Positions 34,739-43,222 of a DNA stretch of 64,000 bases are shown in pieces. The notes below the pieces were generated by a model, which ran no database searches, had not been told where the DNA came from, and saw only the letters and a program-made list of their open reading frames with translations. The stretch is from Variovorax paradoxus (lineage in GTDB: Bacteria > Pseudomonadota > Gammaproteobacteria > Burkholderiales > Burkholderiaceae_C): contig NZ_LR743508.1 of assembly GCF_902712855.1 (NCBI RefSeq), forward strand, positions 1,364,001 to 1,428,000, read 5' to 3'. The stretch's first letter is position 1; every line of letters starts with the position of its first letter. The translations under genes and the position numbers were made by a program.

Positions 34739-35736
34739 CAGCCTTCGATCAGCTGGAAGAAGTCCCACAGCGGCTCTTCCATCCGCCGCCCGACAGCGCA
34801 CAGTTCCACGCTGGCGGGGCTGCCGTCGGCACGCACCGACAGTCCGCGTCGCACGCAGCCGATGGCCCACTTGAGATTGGAGAACGCCTCCCAGAAGCGC
34901 ACGCGCTCCCGGTCGACCGGCGTTCCACTCGCGCGCTCGTAGGCCTCGTACAGCGCGTCGCGCTCGCCGAAGCCGCCCACCTCCGGCGCCGCGCCGAAGC
35001 GCCAGGTCTTCATGCACAGCACGCCGAGGTCCTGCATCGGATCGCCGATGCGCGCGATCTCCCAGTCGAGCACGCAGCGGATGCCCTCGGCATCGACGAT
35101 CAGGTTGCCGGTGCGGAAGTCCGAGTGCACGAGGGTGTCGCGCCACGCGGCGGGCAGGTGCTGGCGCGTCCATTGCAGCGCGAATTCGAGCGCGGCGTGA
35201 CGAAAGCCGGTGCGTTCGAGCAGCTCGCCATACGCCGCGAGTTCCTGCCCGGGCGACAGCCGCTGCAGAAACGAAAGCCCGTGCGTAGGCGTGTCGTGGA
35301 TCGCCGCGAGGATGGCGCCGGCCTGCGCGGCCATGGCGCTGCGTGCGGCCGCGAGCGCCGGGTCGGTCACCAGCTTGCGTCCCAGCGTCTCGCCCTCGAC
35401 GAGCTCGGTGATGTAGCCGCTGCCGAGGCCGTCGTGACCGTCGAGGATGGCGAGCACCCTGGGCGCGGGCACGCCGTGCGCGCGGGCCGCGATCATCGTG
35501 CGTGCGTCCTCGGCGGCGTCGAGCCTCGGCACCGCCGGCCCCCCGGCGTCGGTCCTCGCGGGTGCCTGCTGCAGGATCAGCGGGTGCACGCGCTCGGCTG
35601 TCCGCAGGTCGAACGACCATGTCGTCTTGGTCGCACCGCCGGTGAGCCGCCGCAGGTCTTCCACCCGGCCATGCAGTCCCGCATGCCGCTGCAGCGCGCC
35701 GGCAAGACGCAGGCCGATGTCGTGTGCAGCCGTCAC
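34738..35736 (-). CDS. Aminoglycoside-phosphotransferase-fold kinase, LvaA-like
   Basis: A 332-residue APH-fold protein. Visible motifs are LRRLTGGATKTTWSFDL in the N-lobe, LVHSDFRTGNLIVD (catalytic loop with Asp) and CVLDWEIARIGDP (Mg-binding Asp). Proteins of this type next to acyl-CoA dehydrogenases phosphorylate 4-hydroxyacyl-CoA (LvaA of P. putida; the N-terminal kinase of mammalian ACAD10/11). It starts at GTG 35736, one base after the stop of the ligase gene. It does not indicate antibiotic resistance. Confidence 0.82.
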   Translation of the reverse strand: MTAAHDIGLRLAGALQRHAGLHGRVEDLRRLTGGATKTTWSFDLRTAERVHPLILQQAPARTDAGGPAVPRLDAAEDARTMIAARAHGVPAPRVLAILDGHDGLGSGYITELVEGETLGRKLVTDPALAAARSAMAAQAGAILAAIHDTPTHGLSFLQRLSPGQELAAYGELLERTGFRHAALEFALQWTRQHLPAAWRDTLVHSDFRTGNLIVDAEGIRCVLDWEIARIGDPMQDLGVLCMKTWRFGAAPEVGGFGERDALYEAYERASGTPVDRERVRFWEAFSNLKWAIGCVRRGLSVRADGSPASVELCAVGRRMEEPLWDFFQLIEG

Positions 35737-35737
35737 G

Positions 35738-37261
35738 TCAGATCTTCCGTCCCGCGGCCTGCCAGAACGGATCGCGCAGCCGGCGCTTGAAGATCTTGCC
35801 GCTGTCCTCGCGCGGCAGCGCTTCATGGAAGTCGATGCGGCGCGGGACCTTGTAGCGGGCGATGCGTGCTTCGAGGAAGGCGCGCAGCTGCGTCGCATCG
35901 GGCGCGGTGCCCGGCATCGGCTCGACGGCCGCGGCCAGCGATTCGCCCATCTCGTCGTCGGGAATGCCGAACACCGCGCAGTCGCGCACGTCGGGGCACT
36001 GCAGCAGCACGGCCTCGATCTCGGCCGGGTAGATGTTCACGCCGGCGGAGATCACCATGTCGGCGCGGCGGTCGCACAGGTAGAGGTGATCGTCCTTCAC
36101 GTAGCCGACGTCGCCGCAGCTGATGAGGCCGTCGCGTTCCACCTCCGCGCGCCTGGCGGGATGGTTGTGGTACGTGAAGTCGGCATAGGCGGGCACGCGC
36201 ACGAAGATCTCGCCGACCGCACCCGGTGCCACGGGTTGGCCGTCCTCGCCGTACAGCGCCATGCGTGCGCCGGGCGTGAGGCGGCCCACGCTGCCGGGGA
36301 ACGCAAGCCAGTCCTCGGGCGTGCTGAGCGTGGCGGTGCCGACCTCGGTGCCGCCATAGGTCTCGTAGACCACCGGGCCCCACCAGTCCATGAGGGCGCG
36401 CTTGGTCTCGGGCGAGCAGGGCGCGCCGGTGTGCGTCACCCATTGCAGCGAGCGCAGGTCGTAGCGGCGGCGCACCGCCTCGGGCAGCTTGAGCATGCGC
36501 ACGAACATCGTGGGCACCGCCACCATGTGGGTGATGCGGTGGCGCTCGATGGCCGCGAGCGCAGCCTCGGCGTCGAAGCGGGTCTGCATCACCAGCAGTT
36601 CGGCCACCTGGAGCGCCTGACGCGCGAAGGCATTGGGCGACGAGTGGTACAGCGGCCCGCCGATCAGCGCGCGCACGCCGGGGTGCAGGCCGTACACGCT
36701 GCGCAGCAGTTCGACATAGGCCGCGGCCTGCTCGGGCGTGGCGGCATCGCGCTTCACGCCCTTGGCCCGGCCGGTCGTGCCGGAGGTGTAGATCATGGTT
36801 GCGCGGCTGCGCAGCGGCGGGCCGTCCCATGGGGCGAAGGCCTCGAGCCACGCGTTCCATTCCGTGGCGCCGGGCGGCGGGGCAGCCGCCTCGTCGCTCA
36901 GCCCGAAACTGCGCATCGCCTCCGGCGGCGTGGGTACGGCGACGACCTGCGTCGCCGGCGGAACCTGCGCCAGAACCGGTGCCATCAGATCCGCATGCGC
37001 GACCATCACCTTCGGCTGCACGTCGTTCACGATGTAGAGCACTTCCTCGGGCTTGCCGTGCCAGTTGATCGGCACGGCATACGCGCCGAGCGCGGCGGCG
37101 GCCTGCTGCGCCTCGAAGAAGGCGAAGTCGTTGCGCAGCAGCAGTGCCACGGCGTCGCCTTCGCGCACGCCCATCTCATGGAGGCCGCGGGCGGCGCGCA
37201 TCGCACGCTGCATGAGCGCGTCGCGCTCCACGCTGCGCTGGTCGAGGATCACCTGGCTCAT
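35738..37261 (-). CDS. Acyl-CoA synthetase (AMP-binding)
   Basis: A 507-residue adenylate-forming ligase. The P-loop is YTSGTTGRAKGV, the A5 region YETYGGTEVG, the hinge CDRRADMVISAGVNIYP and the catalytic Lys lies in PREDSGKIFKRRLRD near the C-terminus. It activates a carboxylic acid with CoA, and in this operon would load the substrate for the hydratase, dehydrogenases and the kinase-like branch. ATG 37261 begins MSQVILDQRS. A 59-bp gap separates it from the hydratase gene upstream. Confidence 0.9.
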   Translation of the reverse strand: MSQVILDQRSVERDALMQRAMRAARGLHEMGVREGDAVALLLRNDFAFFEAQQAAAALGAYAVPINWHGKPEEVLYIVNDVQPKVMVAHADLMAPVLAQVPPATQVVAVPTPPEAMRSFGLSDEAAAPPPGATEWNAWLEAFAPWDGPPLRSRATMIYTSGTTGRAKGVKRDAATPEQAAAYVELLRSVYGLHPGVRALIGGPLYHSSPNAFARQALQVAELLVMQTRFDAEAALAAIERHRITHMVAVPTMFVRMLKLPEAVRRRYDLRSLQWVTHTGAPCSPETKRALMDWWGPVVYETYGGTEVGTATLSTPEDWLAFPGSVGRLTPGARMALYGEDGQPVAPGAVGEIFVRVPAYADFTYHNHPARRAEVERDGLISCGDVGYVKDDHLYLCDRRADMVISAGVNIYPAEIEAVLLQCPDVRDCAVFGIPDDEMGESLAAAVEPMPGTAPDATQLRAFLEARIARYKVPRRIDFHEALPREDSGKIFKRRLRDPFWQAAGRKI

Positions 37262-37320
37262 GGCGTCGTGTCTCCGTGGTCGGCGGGTGGTCGGGGCCGT
37301 GGCGTTGCGTTGCGGTGGCT

Positions 37321-38178
37321 TCAGGCCCGGAACTGGGGCTCGGTCCACCACGGGTAGAGCGCAGGCATGCCGTCGCTCACGCGGTCGGGAAACTGCGCGG
37401 GACGCTTGTCCCTGAACGAGGCCACGCCCTCGGCCACATCCGCCGAAGTGCCGCGCGATGCGATCGCCGCGCTCTCGATGCGATGCGCCGCCATCGGATG
37501 GCTCTCGCCGAGCATGCGCCACATGAGCTGCCGCGTGAGCGCGACCGACACCGGCGCCGCGTTCTCCGCGATGTCGCGTGCGAGCGCCTGCGCGCGGGCC
37601 AGCAGCCCGCCCGGCTCGCACACTTCGCTCACCAGACCGCCCGACGCAGCCTCCGCCGCATCGAACACGCGTCCGCCCAGGCTCCATTCGAGTGCCTTGG
37701 CGATGCCGGCGACACGCGGCAGGAACCAGCTCGCGCAGGCGTCGGGCACGATGCCGCGCCGCGCGAAGACGAAGCCGAAGCGCGCATCGCTGGCGCAGAT
37801 TCGCACGTCCATCGGCAGCAGCATCGAGGCGCCGATGCCCACGGCCGCGCCATTGACCGCGGCGATCAGCGGCTTGGTGCAGGCGAAGAGCCGCAGCGCG
37901 AGCACGCCGCCGCCGTCACGGTCCGGTTCGTCGCCGGGTGCGGGAGGTGCGCCGAACGCGCCTGCACCTTCGGACAGGTCGAAGCCGGCGCAGAAGGCCC
38001 GCCCCGCACCGGTGACCACGATGGCGCGCACCGCGTCGTCGGCGTCGGCACGGTCGATGGCCTCGCACAGCTCCCGGCGCATCGCGCGCGTCATGGCGTT
38101 CATCTTCTCCGGCCGATACAGCGTCAGCGTGAGGACGGGTCCCGAGCGGTCCCAGCGGATGGCCTCGAATGCGCTCAT
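37321..38178 (-). CDS. Enoyl-CoA hydratase/isomerase family protein
   Basis: A 285-residue crotonase-fold protein. Markers are RPEKMNAMTRAMRREL, GAGRAFCAGFDLSEG (first oxyanion loop), and NGAAVGIGASMLLPMDVRI with the second oxyanion glycine; the usual catalytic Glu positions are FVFARRGIVPDACASW, where the canonical Glu appears as Asp or other residue, so hydration versus isomerisation cannot be decided. ATG 38178 overlaps the stop of the upstream dehydrogenase small subunit (ATGA). Confidence 0.87.
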   Translation of the reverse strand: MSAFEAIRWDRSGPVLTLTLYRPEKMNAMTRAMRRELCEAIDRADADDAVRAIVVTGAGRAFCAGFDLSEGAGAFGAPPAPGDEPDRDGGGVLALRLFACTKPLIAAVNGAAVGIGASMLLPMDVRICASDARFGFVFARRGIVPDACASWFLPRVAGIAKALEWSLGGRVFDAAEAASGGLVSEVCEPGGLLARAQALARDIAENAAPVSVALTRQLMWRMLGESHPMAAHRIESAAIASRGTSADVAEGVASFRDKRPAQFPDRVSDGMPALYPWWTEPQFRA

Positions 38179-39308
38179 GCCATGGCCGCCAGCCGCGTGG
38201 CCTGCGCCTCGGTGTCGCCGAACAGCTGGTCGATCAGCGTGACGCGGCGCAGGCAATGGCCGACCGCGTATTCCTCCGTCATGCCGATGCCGCCGTGCAG
38301 CTGCACCGCCGCATGGCACACGGCGCGGGCATGGCGGCCGATGACCAGCTTGGCGCGTGCCAGGTCGGCGTGCGCTCCTGGCGCATCGAGGTCATCGGCG
38401 GCCACGGCGGCGACGACGGCCATGCTGCGCGACATCTCGAGAGCGACCAGCATCTCGGCCGCGCGATGCCGCAGCGCCTGGTTCTCTCCGATGAGTCGGC
38501 CGAACTGCCGGCGCGTGCCGAGGTAGTCGACGGCGAGCGCATAGGCCGTTTCCATGGTGCCGACCGCGTCGGCGCAGACTGCGGCCGTGCCCATGGCCAG
38601 CGTGGCCTCGAGCACGCGCAGGTTGGCGGCGCCGTTGCGCGGATCTCCCAGCGGCTGCGCCTTGACGGCCTGGAAGCGGAGCTCGCCGGCGGGCGTGTCG
38701 TCGACCAGCCGGTGCGCGCGGCAGGCCAGACCCGCGGCCCTGGCATCGACGTGGAAGAGCGCCACGCCGCGCGCGTCGCCCGGCTTTGCGTCGATGCGCG
38801 CGCTCACCACGAAGCGGTGCGCCGACGGCGCATGCAGCACGTTGCACTTGGCGCCGTCGATGACCCACTGGCCGTCTTCCTGGCGTGCATGGGCCTCGAT
38901 CCACAGCGGCGCATGCCGCGCGCCCTGCTCGTCGTGCGCCCAGGCCAGCCGCACCTCGCCGCTGGCCACGCCGGGCAGCAGCTGCACCTGCAGCACCTCG
39001 TCGGCGGCCAGCCTCACCGCGGTGGCGCCGAGCACGATCGACGACAGGTAGGGCTCGAGCACCAGCGCCTTGCCCAGCTCACGCATGACCGGCATCAGGT
39101 CGGCCGCCCCGCCGCCGAAGCCGCCGTGCGACGCAGGCAGCGGCAGGGCGGTGAGCCCGAGTTCCGCGAGCCGTTGCCAGACCGCCGTGCTCCATCCGGC
39201 GGCCGATGCCGCGATGGCGCGGCGCTGCTCGAAGCCGTACACGTCGCCCAGCAGGCGAGACAGGCTGTCCTGCAGCGCGAGTTGTTCGTCATTGAGTTCG
39301 AAGTTCAT
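38175..39308 (-). CDS. Acyl-CoA dehydrogenase, small (partner) subunit
   Basis: A 377-residue acyl-CoA dehydrogenase-like protein of the type found as the small subunit of heteromeric enzymes (pimeloyl-CoA dehydrogenase class). It has the N-terminal LSRLLGDVYGFEQR and C-terminal AVQLHGGIGMTEEYAVGHCLRR segments but no FEGT/YEGT catalytic Glu. It starts six bases after the stop of the large-subunit gene. The pair should form one alpha-beta active site, as known for alpha2beta2 enzymes of this kind. Confidence 0.85.
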   Translation of the reverse strand: MNFELNDEQLALQDSLSRLLGDVYGFEQRRAIAASAAGWSTAVWQRLAELGLTALPLPASHGGFGGGAADLMPVMRELGKALVLEPYLSSIVLGATAVRLAADEVLQVQLLPGVASGEVRLAWAHDEQGARHAPLWIEAHARQEDGQWVIDGAKCNVLHAPSAHRFVVSARIDAKPGDARGVALFHVDARAAGLACRAHRLVDDTPAGELRFQAVKAQPLGDPRNGAANLRVLEATLAMGTAAVCADAVGTMETAYALAVDYLGTRRQFGRLIGENQALRHRAAEMLVALEMSRSMAVVAAVAADDLDAPGAHADLARAKLVIGRHARAVCHAAVQLHGGIGMTEEYAVGHCLRRVTLIDQLFGDTEAQATRLAAMA

Positions 39309-39314
39309 GCGCGG

Positions 39315-40487
39315 CTACCCGAGGATGGTCTTGGCAAGGATGTCCTTCTGCACTTCGCTCGTGCCACCGTAGATGCTCGCGGCGCGGCTGTAGAAGTAGC
39401 GCATGGCCAGCGGCCCGGCCCAGTGCCCGGCGCCTTCGCCGTCGTGCGGGCGCCTCTCCATGGCCGCGGGGCCGGCGATGCGCTGCAGCAGTTGCGCGAT
39501 GTCCTGCTGGAGCTCGGTGCCCTTGAGCTTGAGCACCGAGGCGAAGCCGGGGTTCTTCTGTGCCGTGTCCGTCGAGAGCAGGAAGCGCCAGTTGGTCACC
39601 TCCAGCGCACGCACCTCGGCCTCGAGCGTCGCGATCTCGGCGCGCAGCTTCGGGCTTTCGAGCAGCGGCCGGCCGGCTTCGGTGAGGCGGCCGGCCAGCT
39701 CGCGGGCGTAGTCGAGCCGCTCGCGGCACAGACCCACGTTGGCGATGCCGGTGCGCTCGTTCATCAGCAGGTACTTGGCGCAATCCCAGCCGCGGCCTTC
39801 GTCTCCCACCAGGTTGCCGGCCGGCACGCGCACCTCGTCGAAGAACACTTCGTTGAGGTGGTGCTGCCCGTCGATGGAGGTGATCGGGCGGATCGTGATG
39901 CCCGGTGTGCGCAGGTCGATCAGCAGGAACGAGATGCCGTGCTGCTTCCTGCCTTCGCCGTCGGTGCGCACCAGCGCGAAGACCCAGTCCGCGAGGTGCG
40001 CGGTGGTGGTCCAGATCTTCTGGCCGTTGACGATGTAATCGTTGCCCTCGCGCCTTGCCGAGGTGCGCAGCGAGGCCAGGTCGGAGCCCGAGCCCGGTTC
40101 CGAGAAGCCCTGGCAGAACCACAGGTCGAGGTTGGCGAGCTTCGGCAGGAAATGGCGCTTCTGCGCCTCGGTGCCGAACTTCAGCAGCACCGGCCCGAGC
40201 ATGCCGACGTTGAACACCTGCGGCAGCGGCGCTGGCGCACGGAACATCTCGTCGAGCAGGATCAGCCGCTCGGCCTGCCCGAGTTCGGCGCCGCCGTACT
40301 CACGCGGCCAGTGCGGCGCGGCCCAGCCCTTCTCGTGAAGGATGCGCTGCCACGCGACGGTGTCCTGCTTGCGCGGTGGATGGCCCAGGCGAAGGCGCTC
40401 GCGGATGTCGGTGGGCAACCGCTCCTTCACGAAGCGGCGCACCTCCGCACGGAATGCAGCCTGGCTGGCGGTCGGTTCCAGATTCAT
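39315..40487 (-). CDS. Acyl-CoA dehydrogenase, large subunit
   Basis: A 390-residue acyl-CoA dehydrogenase. The flavin region is GFSEPGSGSDLASLRTSA, followed by NGQKIWTTTAHLADW and a C-terminal SIYGGTSEVQ in which the common Glu of YEGT is Gly, typical of the heteromeric class. It opens the operon, with a good promoter 40 bp upstream. ATG 40487 starts MNLEPTASQAAFRAEVRRFV. Confidence 0.88.
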   Translation of the reverse strand: MNLEPTASQAAFRAEVRRFVKERLPTDIRERLRLGHPPRKQDTVAWQRILHEKGWAAPHWPREYGGAELGQAERLILLDEMFRAPAPLPQVFNVGMLGPVLLKFGTEAQKRHFLPKLANLDLWFCQGFSEPGSGSDLASLRTSARREGNDYIVNGQKIWTTTAHLADWVFALVRTDGEGRKQHGISFLLIDLRTPGITIRPITSIDGQHHLNEVFFDEVRVPAGNLVGDEGRGWDCAKYLLMNERTGIANVGLCRERLDYARELAGRLTEAGRPLLESPKLRAEIATLEAEVRALEVTNWRFLLSTDTAQKNPGFASVLKLKGTELQQDIAQLLQRIAGPAAMERRPHDGEGAGHWAGPLAMRYFYSRAASIYGGTSEVQKDILAKTILG

Positions 40488-40525
40488 CGTTGTCGGGGCG
40501 CTGGCGCCCGGAGTTGGCTGGATGA

Positions 40526-40555
40526 ATCATAGCCCGATCGCCTTCATTGGATCAA
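40526..40555 (-). promoter_or_regulatory. Sigma-70-like promoter of the acyl-CoA operon
   Basis: On the minus strand TTGATC (40555-40550) and TATGAT (40531-40526) are spaced 18 bp, 39 bp upstream of the first start codon. The sequence is AT-rich against its surroundings. Two CAATGAA direct repeats overlap the upstream element and may bind a regulator. Confidence 0.55.
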
Positions 40556-40590
40556 CCATTCATTGAAAGACGATCCGCCAGCGGCCGCTC

Positions 40591-43128
40591 TCAGAACTTG
40601 TAGTTGACCGTCAGCAGCGCATTGCGCGGATCGCCGTACACCCCCGTGCCGTAAGAACCCAGGCCCGGCATGTAGGTCTTGTCGAACAGGTTGTTGATGT
40701 TCAGCGTCATGCTCAGGTGCCTGTCAAACTCGTAGCGCGCCATCAGGCCGACCACCGCGTAGGCGGGCTGGTCGGCGCGCCAGTGGTTGTCGTCCGAGGT
40801 CTCGTAGTAGGTCCTGCTCTGCCAGGTGAGCGAGCCGCCCACCACCCACTTGCTCCATTCGCCCGGCAGCCGGTAGCTGGTGTTCAGCTTGACCAGGTGC
40901 CTGGGCTGGTTGGTGTTGACCGCGCTCAGGATCACGTCCTGCTGCTGCGGCTGGCGCGAGGTGCGGAAGGTGTACCCCGCCGACAGGTTCCACGACGGCG
41001 TGATCTGGCCGGCCACTTCCATTTCAAGGCCCTTGCTGGTGATGCCGTCGACCGCCTTGTAGATCTCGTTGCCGGTGTCGTCGTTCACGCTCACGTACTG
41101 CGCGGAATTGTTCTGCTTGACATGGAACAGCGCGAGGCTGGCGTTCACGCGGCGGTCGAGGAACTCGGCCTTCACGCCCACCTCGGTGCTCTTGCCTGTG
41201 AGCGGCGCGATCGGTCGGTCGTTCGCATCCTTGTAGTAGGTCTGCGGATGGAAGATGTCGGTGTAGCTCGCATAGACCGACCAGGTGCGGTCGAGGTCGT
41301 ACACGATGCCGGCATAGGGAATGATCTTGGCGCGCACGTTCAGGTCGTCGTCGACCGAGATGTCGCCGGCGACGCCGGTCGACTGGTCATGCAGCCGGTA
41401 CCAGCTGGCGCGCGCACCCACGATGACCGACAGCGCGTCGGCCGGTCGCAGCCGCAACGCGGCCGACACGCCCTTCTCGGCGATCACGGTGTCGCGGTCG
41501 GCGCGCTTGGGCGAGGCGGGCTGCTGGATGTAGCCGTCCCATGCGAAGTAGTTGGGCACGGTGGTGAAGACCGTGTTGTGCAGCTCGGCCTGCTGGTGCT
41601 GGCGCGAGTAGCCGGCGCCCAGCATCAGTTCGTGCGTGCGGCCGCCCAGCGTGAACGGGCCGGTGAGCGCCACGTTGACGGCGTCGGTCTTCGACTCCGA
41701 TGGCAACAGGCCCGACAGCATGCGGATGCCTTGGCCGGTATAGCGGTCGACGCTGCCGTTGTAGGCCGAGCCGAACCACACGTCCTTGGACTGGTCGAGG
41801 TGGCTCGCCGCCACGTCGAGCTTCCAGCCGCCGCCGAAGTCGTGCTTCAGGCTCGCGAAGGTGTTGGTGCTGTCGTTGTCCCAGTACGACCAGCGCGATG
41901 CCGGGTTGAGCGAGCGGCTGAAGCGGGTCTGCGTGCCGTCGCTGTAGAACAGCGGCAGGTGGCCGAAGGTGGCGCCGTCGGCGCGGCTGGTCATGTGGTC
42001 GACGCCCACGGTCAGCAGCGTGTCGGGCGTGAGGTCGGCCTCGATCACGCCGTACAGGTTGCGCGTGTCGCGCTTGTAGTAGTCGACGTACGAGTTGGCG
42101 TTCTGCGCCGCGGCCACGATGCGCGCGCGCACGCTGCCGCTGGCGTTCAGCGGCCCGGAGAAATCGGCGGTGGTGCGCAGGCGATCCCACGAGCCCGCGC
42201 CGAACGACAGGCTGCCCGCGAACTCGGCGGTGGGGCGCTTGCGCACGAGATTGATGGTGGCCGACGGGTAGCCCGCACCGGTCAGCAGGCCGGTGGCGCC
42301 CTTCACGATCTCCACGCGGTCGTAGACGATGCTGTCGCCGATCGCGGTGGTGTACTGGTTGGACGTGTCCAGCGTGCTGGGCACGCCGTCGAACTGGAAG
42401 TTCTCGATCGGGAAGCCGCGCGCGTAGAAAGTGGCGCGCTCGCTGTCGTTGCGGCCCACCGTCACGCCGGGCGTCTTGTCGAGGATCTCGGGCACGCTGA
42501 CGAGGCCCTGGTCGTCCATCTGCTGGCGGGTGACGACGCTGATCGACTGCGGCGTCTCGCGCGGCGACAGCGCGAAGTGCGTCGCGGTGCTCGCCGAGCG
42601 CGTGGTGTATGCGCCCGTACCCTCGGTGGGACCGCCGACGGGGGCGGTGTCGACCACGCGCACCTCGGCCAGCGTGGTGCCCGAGGCGGGCGCGGTGGCG
42701 GCCGCGGTGCTCGTGGATGCCATGGCCGGCAGGGTGCGCAGCGCGTAGCCGCCGCCCGCCGCGCGGACCATGCCGAGGCCGGTGCCTTCGAGGGCCTGTG
42801 CAAGGGCCTGTTGCACGGTGTGGCTGCCGCGCACGCCAGGGCTGCGCATGCCTTCGGTGAGCTTCGATTCGAAGGTGATCAGCACGCCGGTGTCGCGCCC
42901 GAGCTGGTTGAGCACGCCTTCGAGCGGGCCCGCGGCAATGTCGAAGCGCTTCAGCTCACGGCTGTCGGGCGCTGGCGCGGCCTGCGCATATGCCGCCTGC
43001 GGCACGAGCAGCCCGGCAGTGGCCATGCTGGCGGCCGTGGCGATGCACAGCGTGCGCAGTGCGAGGAACAGCGGACGCAGGCGCGGCGTTTCGGAAAGGG
43101 GCCGGGGCTGGCCGGGGCGTTGCGGCAT
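40591..43128 (-). CDS. TonB-dependent siderophore/ferric-complex receptor with STN domain
   Basis: An 845-residue outer-membrane receptor. Its signal peptide ends AAYAQA; an STN secretin-like domain (about residues 60-115, FDIAAGPLEGVLNQLGRDTGV) signals to FecR. The plug follows (PQSISVVTRQQMDDQGL), then a 22-strand barrel ending in NALLTVNYKF with terminal Phe. This is the FpvA/FecA type that both imports a ferric chelate and controls its own sigma factor. It lies downstream of fecI and fecR with a strong terminator in between, so it should have its own sigma-dependent promoter. Siderophore unknown. Confidence 0.93.
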   Translation of the reverse strand: MPQRPGQPRPLSETPRLRPLFLALRTLCIATAASMATAGLLVPQAAYAQAAPAPDSRELKRFDIAAGPLEGVLNQLGRDTGVLITFESKLTEGMRSPGVRGSHTVQQALAQALEGTGLGMVRAAGGGYALRTLPAMASTSTAAATAPASGTTLAEVRVVDTAPVGGPTEGTGAYTTRSASTATHFALSPRETPQSISVVTRQQMDDQGLVSVPEILDKTPGVTVGRNDSERATFYARGFPIENFQFDGVPSTLDTSNQYTTAIGDSIVYDRVEIVKGATGLLTGAGYPSATINLVRKRPTAEFAGSLSFGAGSWDRLRTTADFSGPLNASGSVRARIVAAAQNANSYVDYYKRDTRNLYGVIEADLTPDTLLTVGVDHMTSRADGATFGHLPLFYSDGTQTRFSRSLNPASRWSYWDNDSTNTFASLKHDFGGGWKLDVAASHLDQSKDVWFGSAYNGSVDRYTGQGIRMLSGLLPSESKTDAVNVALTGPFTLGGRTHELMLGAGYSRQHQQAELHNTVFTTVPNYFAWDGYIQQPASPKRADRDTVIAEKGVSAALRLRPADALSVIVGARASWYRLHDQSTGVAGDISVDDDLNVRAKIIPYAGIVYDLDRTWSVYASYTDIFHPQTYYKDANDRPIAPLTGKSTEVGVKAEFLDRRVNASLALFHVKQNNSAQYVSVNDDTGNEIYKAVDGITSKGLEMEVAGQITPSWNLSAGYTFRTSRQPQQQDVILSAVNTNQPRHLVKLNTSYRLPGEWSKWVVGGSLTWQSRTYYETSDDNHWRADQPAYAVVGLMARYEFDRHLSMTLNINNLFDKTYMPGLGSYGTGVYGDPRNALLTVNYKF

Positions 43129-43163
43129 GGGAAATCACCTTCGATGGATGGAATGTCGGGAAG

Positions 43164-43185
43164 AAAAAAAGCGCGGCAACCGCGC
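43164..43185 (-). terminator. Rho-independent terminator between fecR and the receptor gene
   Basis: On the minus strand GCGCGG-TTG-CCGCGC is followed at once by seven T (plus strand A-run at 43164-43170). It ends fecIR transcripts 38 bp after the fecR stop and 36 bp before the receptor start. Confidence 0.8.
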
Positions 43186-43222
43186 CCTTCCTTTCCTTGA
43201 CAGCGACACCCGTCGAAACAGC

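Noticed and set aside
34738..35736. Aminoglycoside resistance gene
   Set aside because: The APH fold is present, but the operon and sequence type point to acyl-CoA-linked kinases, not antibiotic modification.
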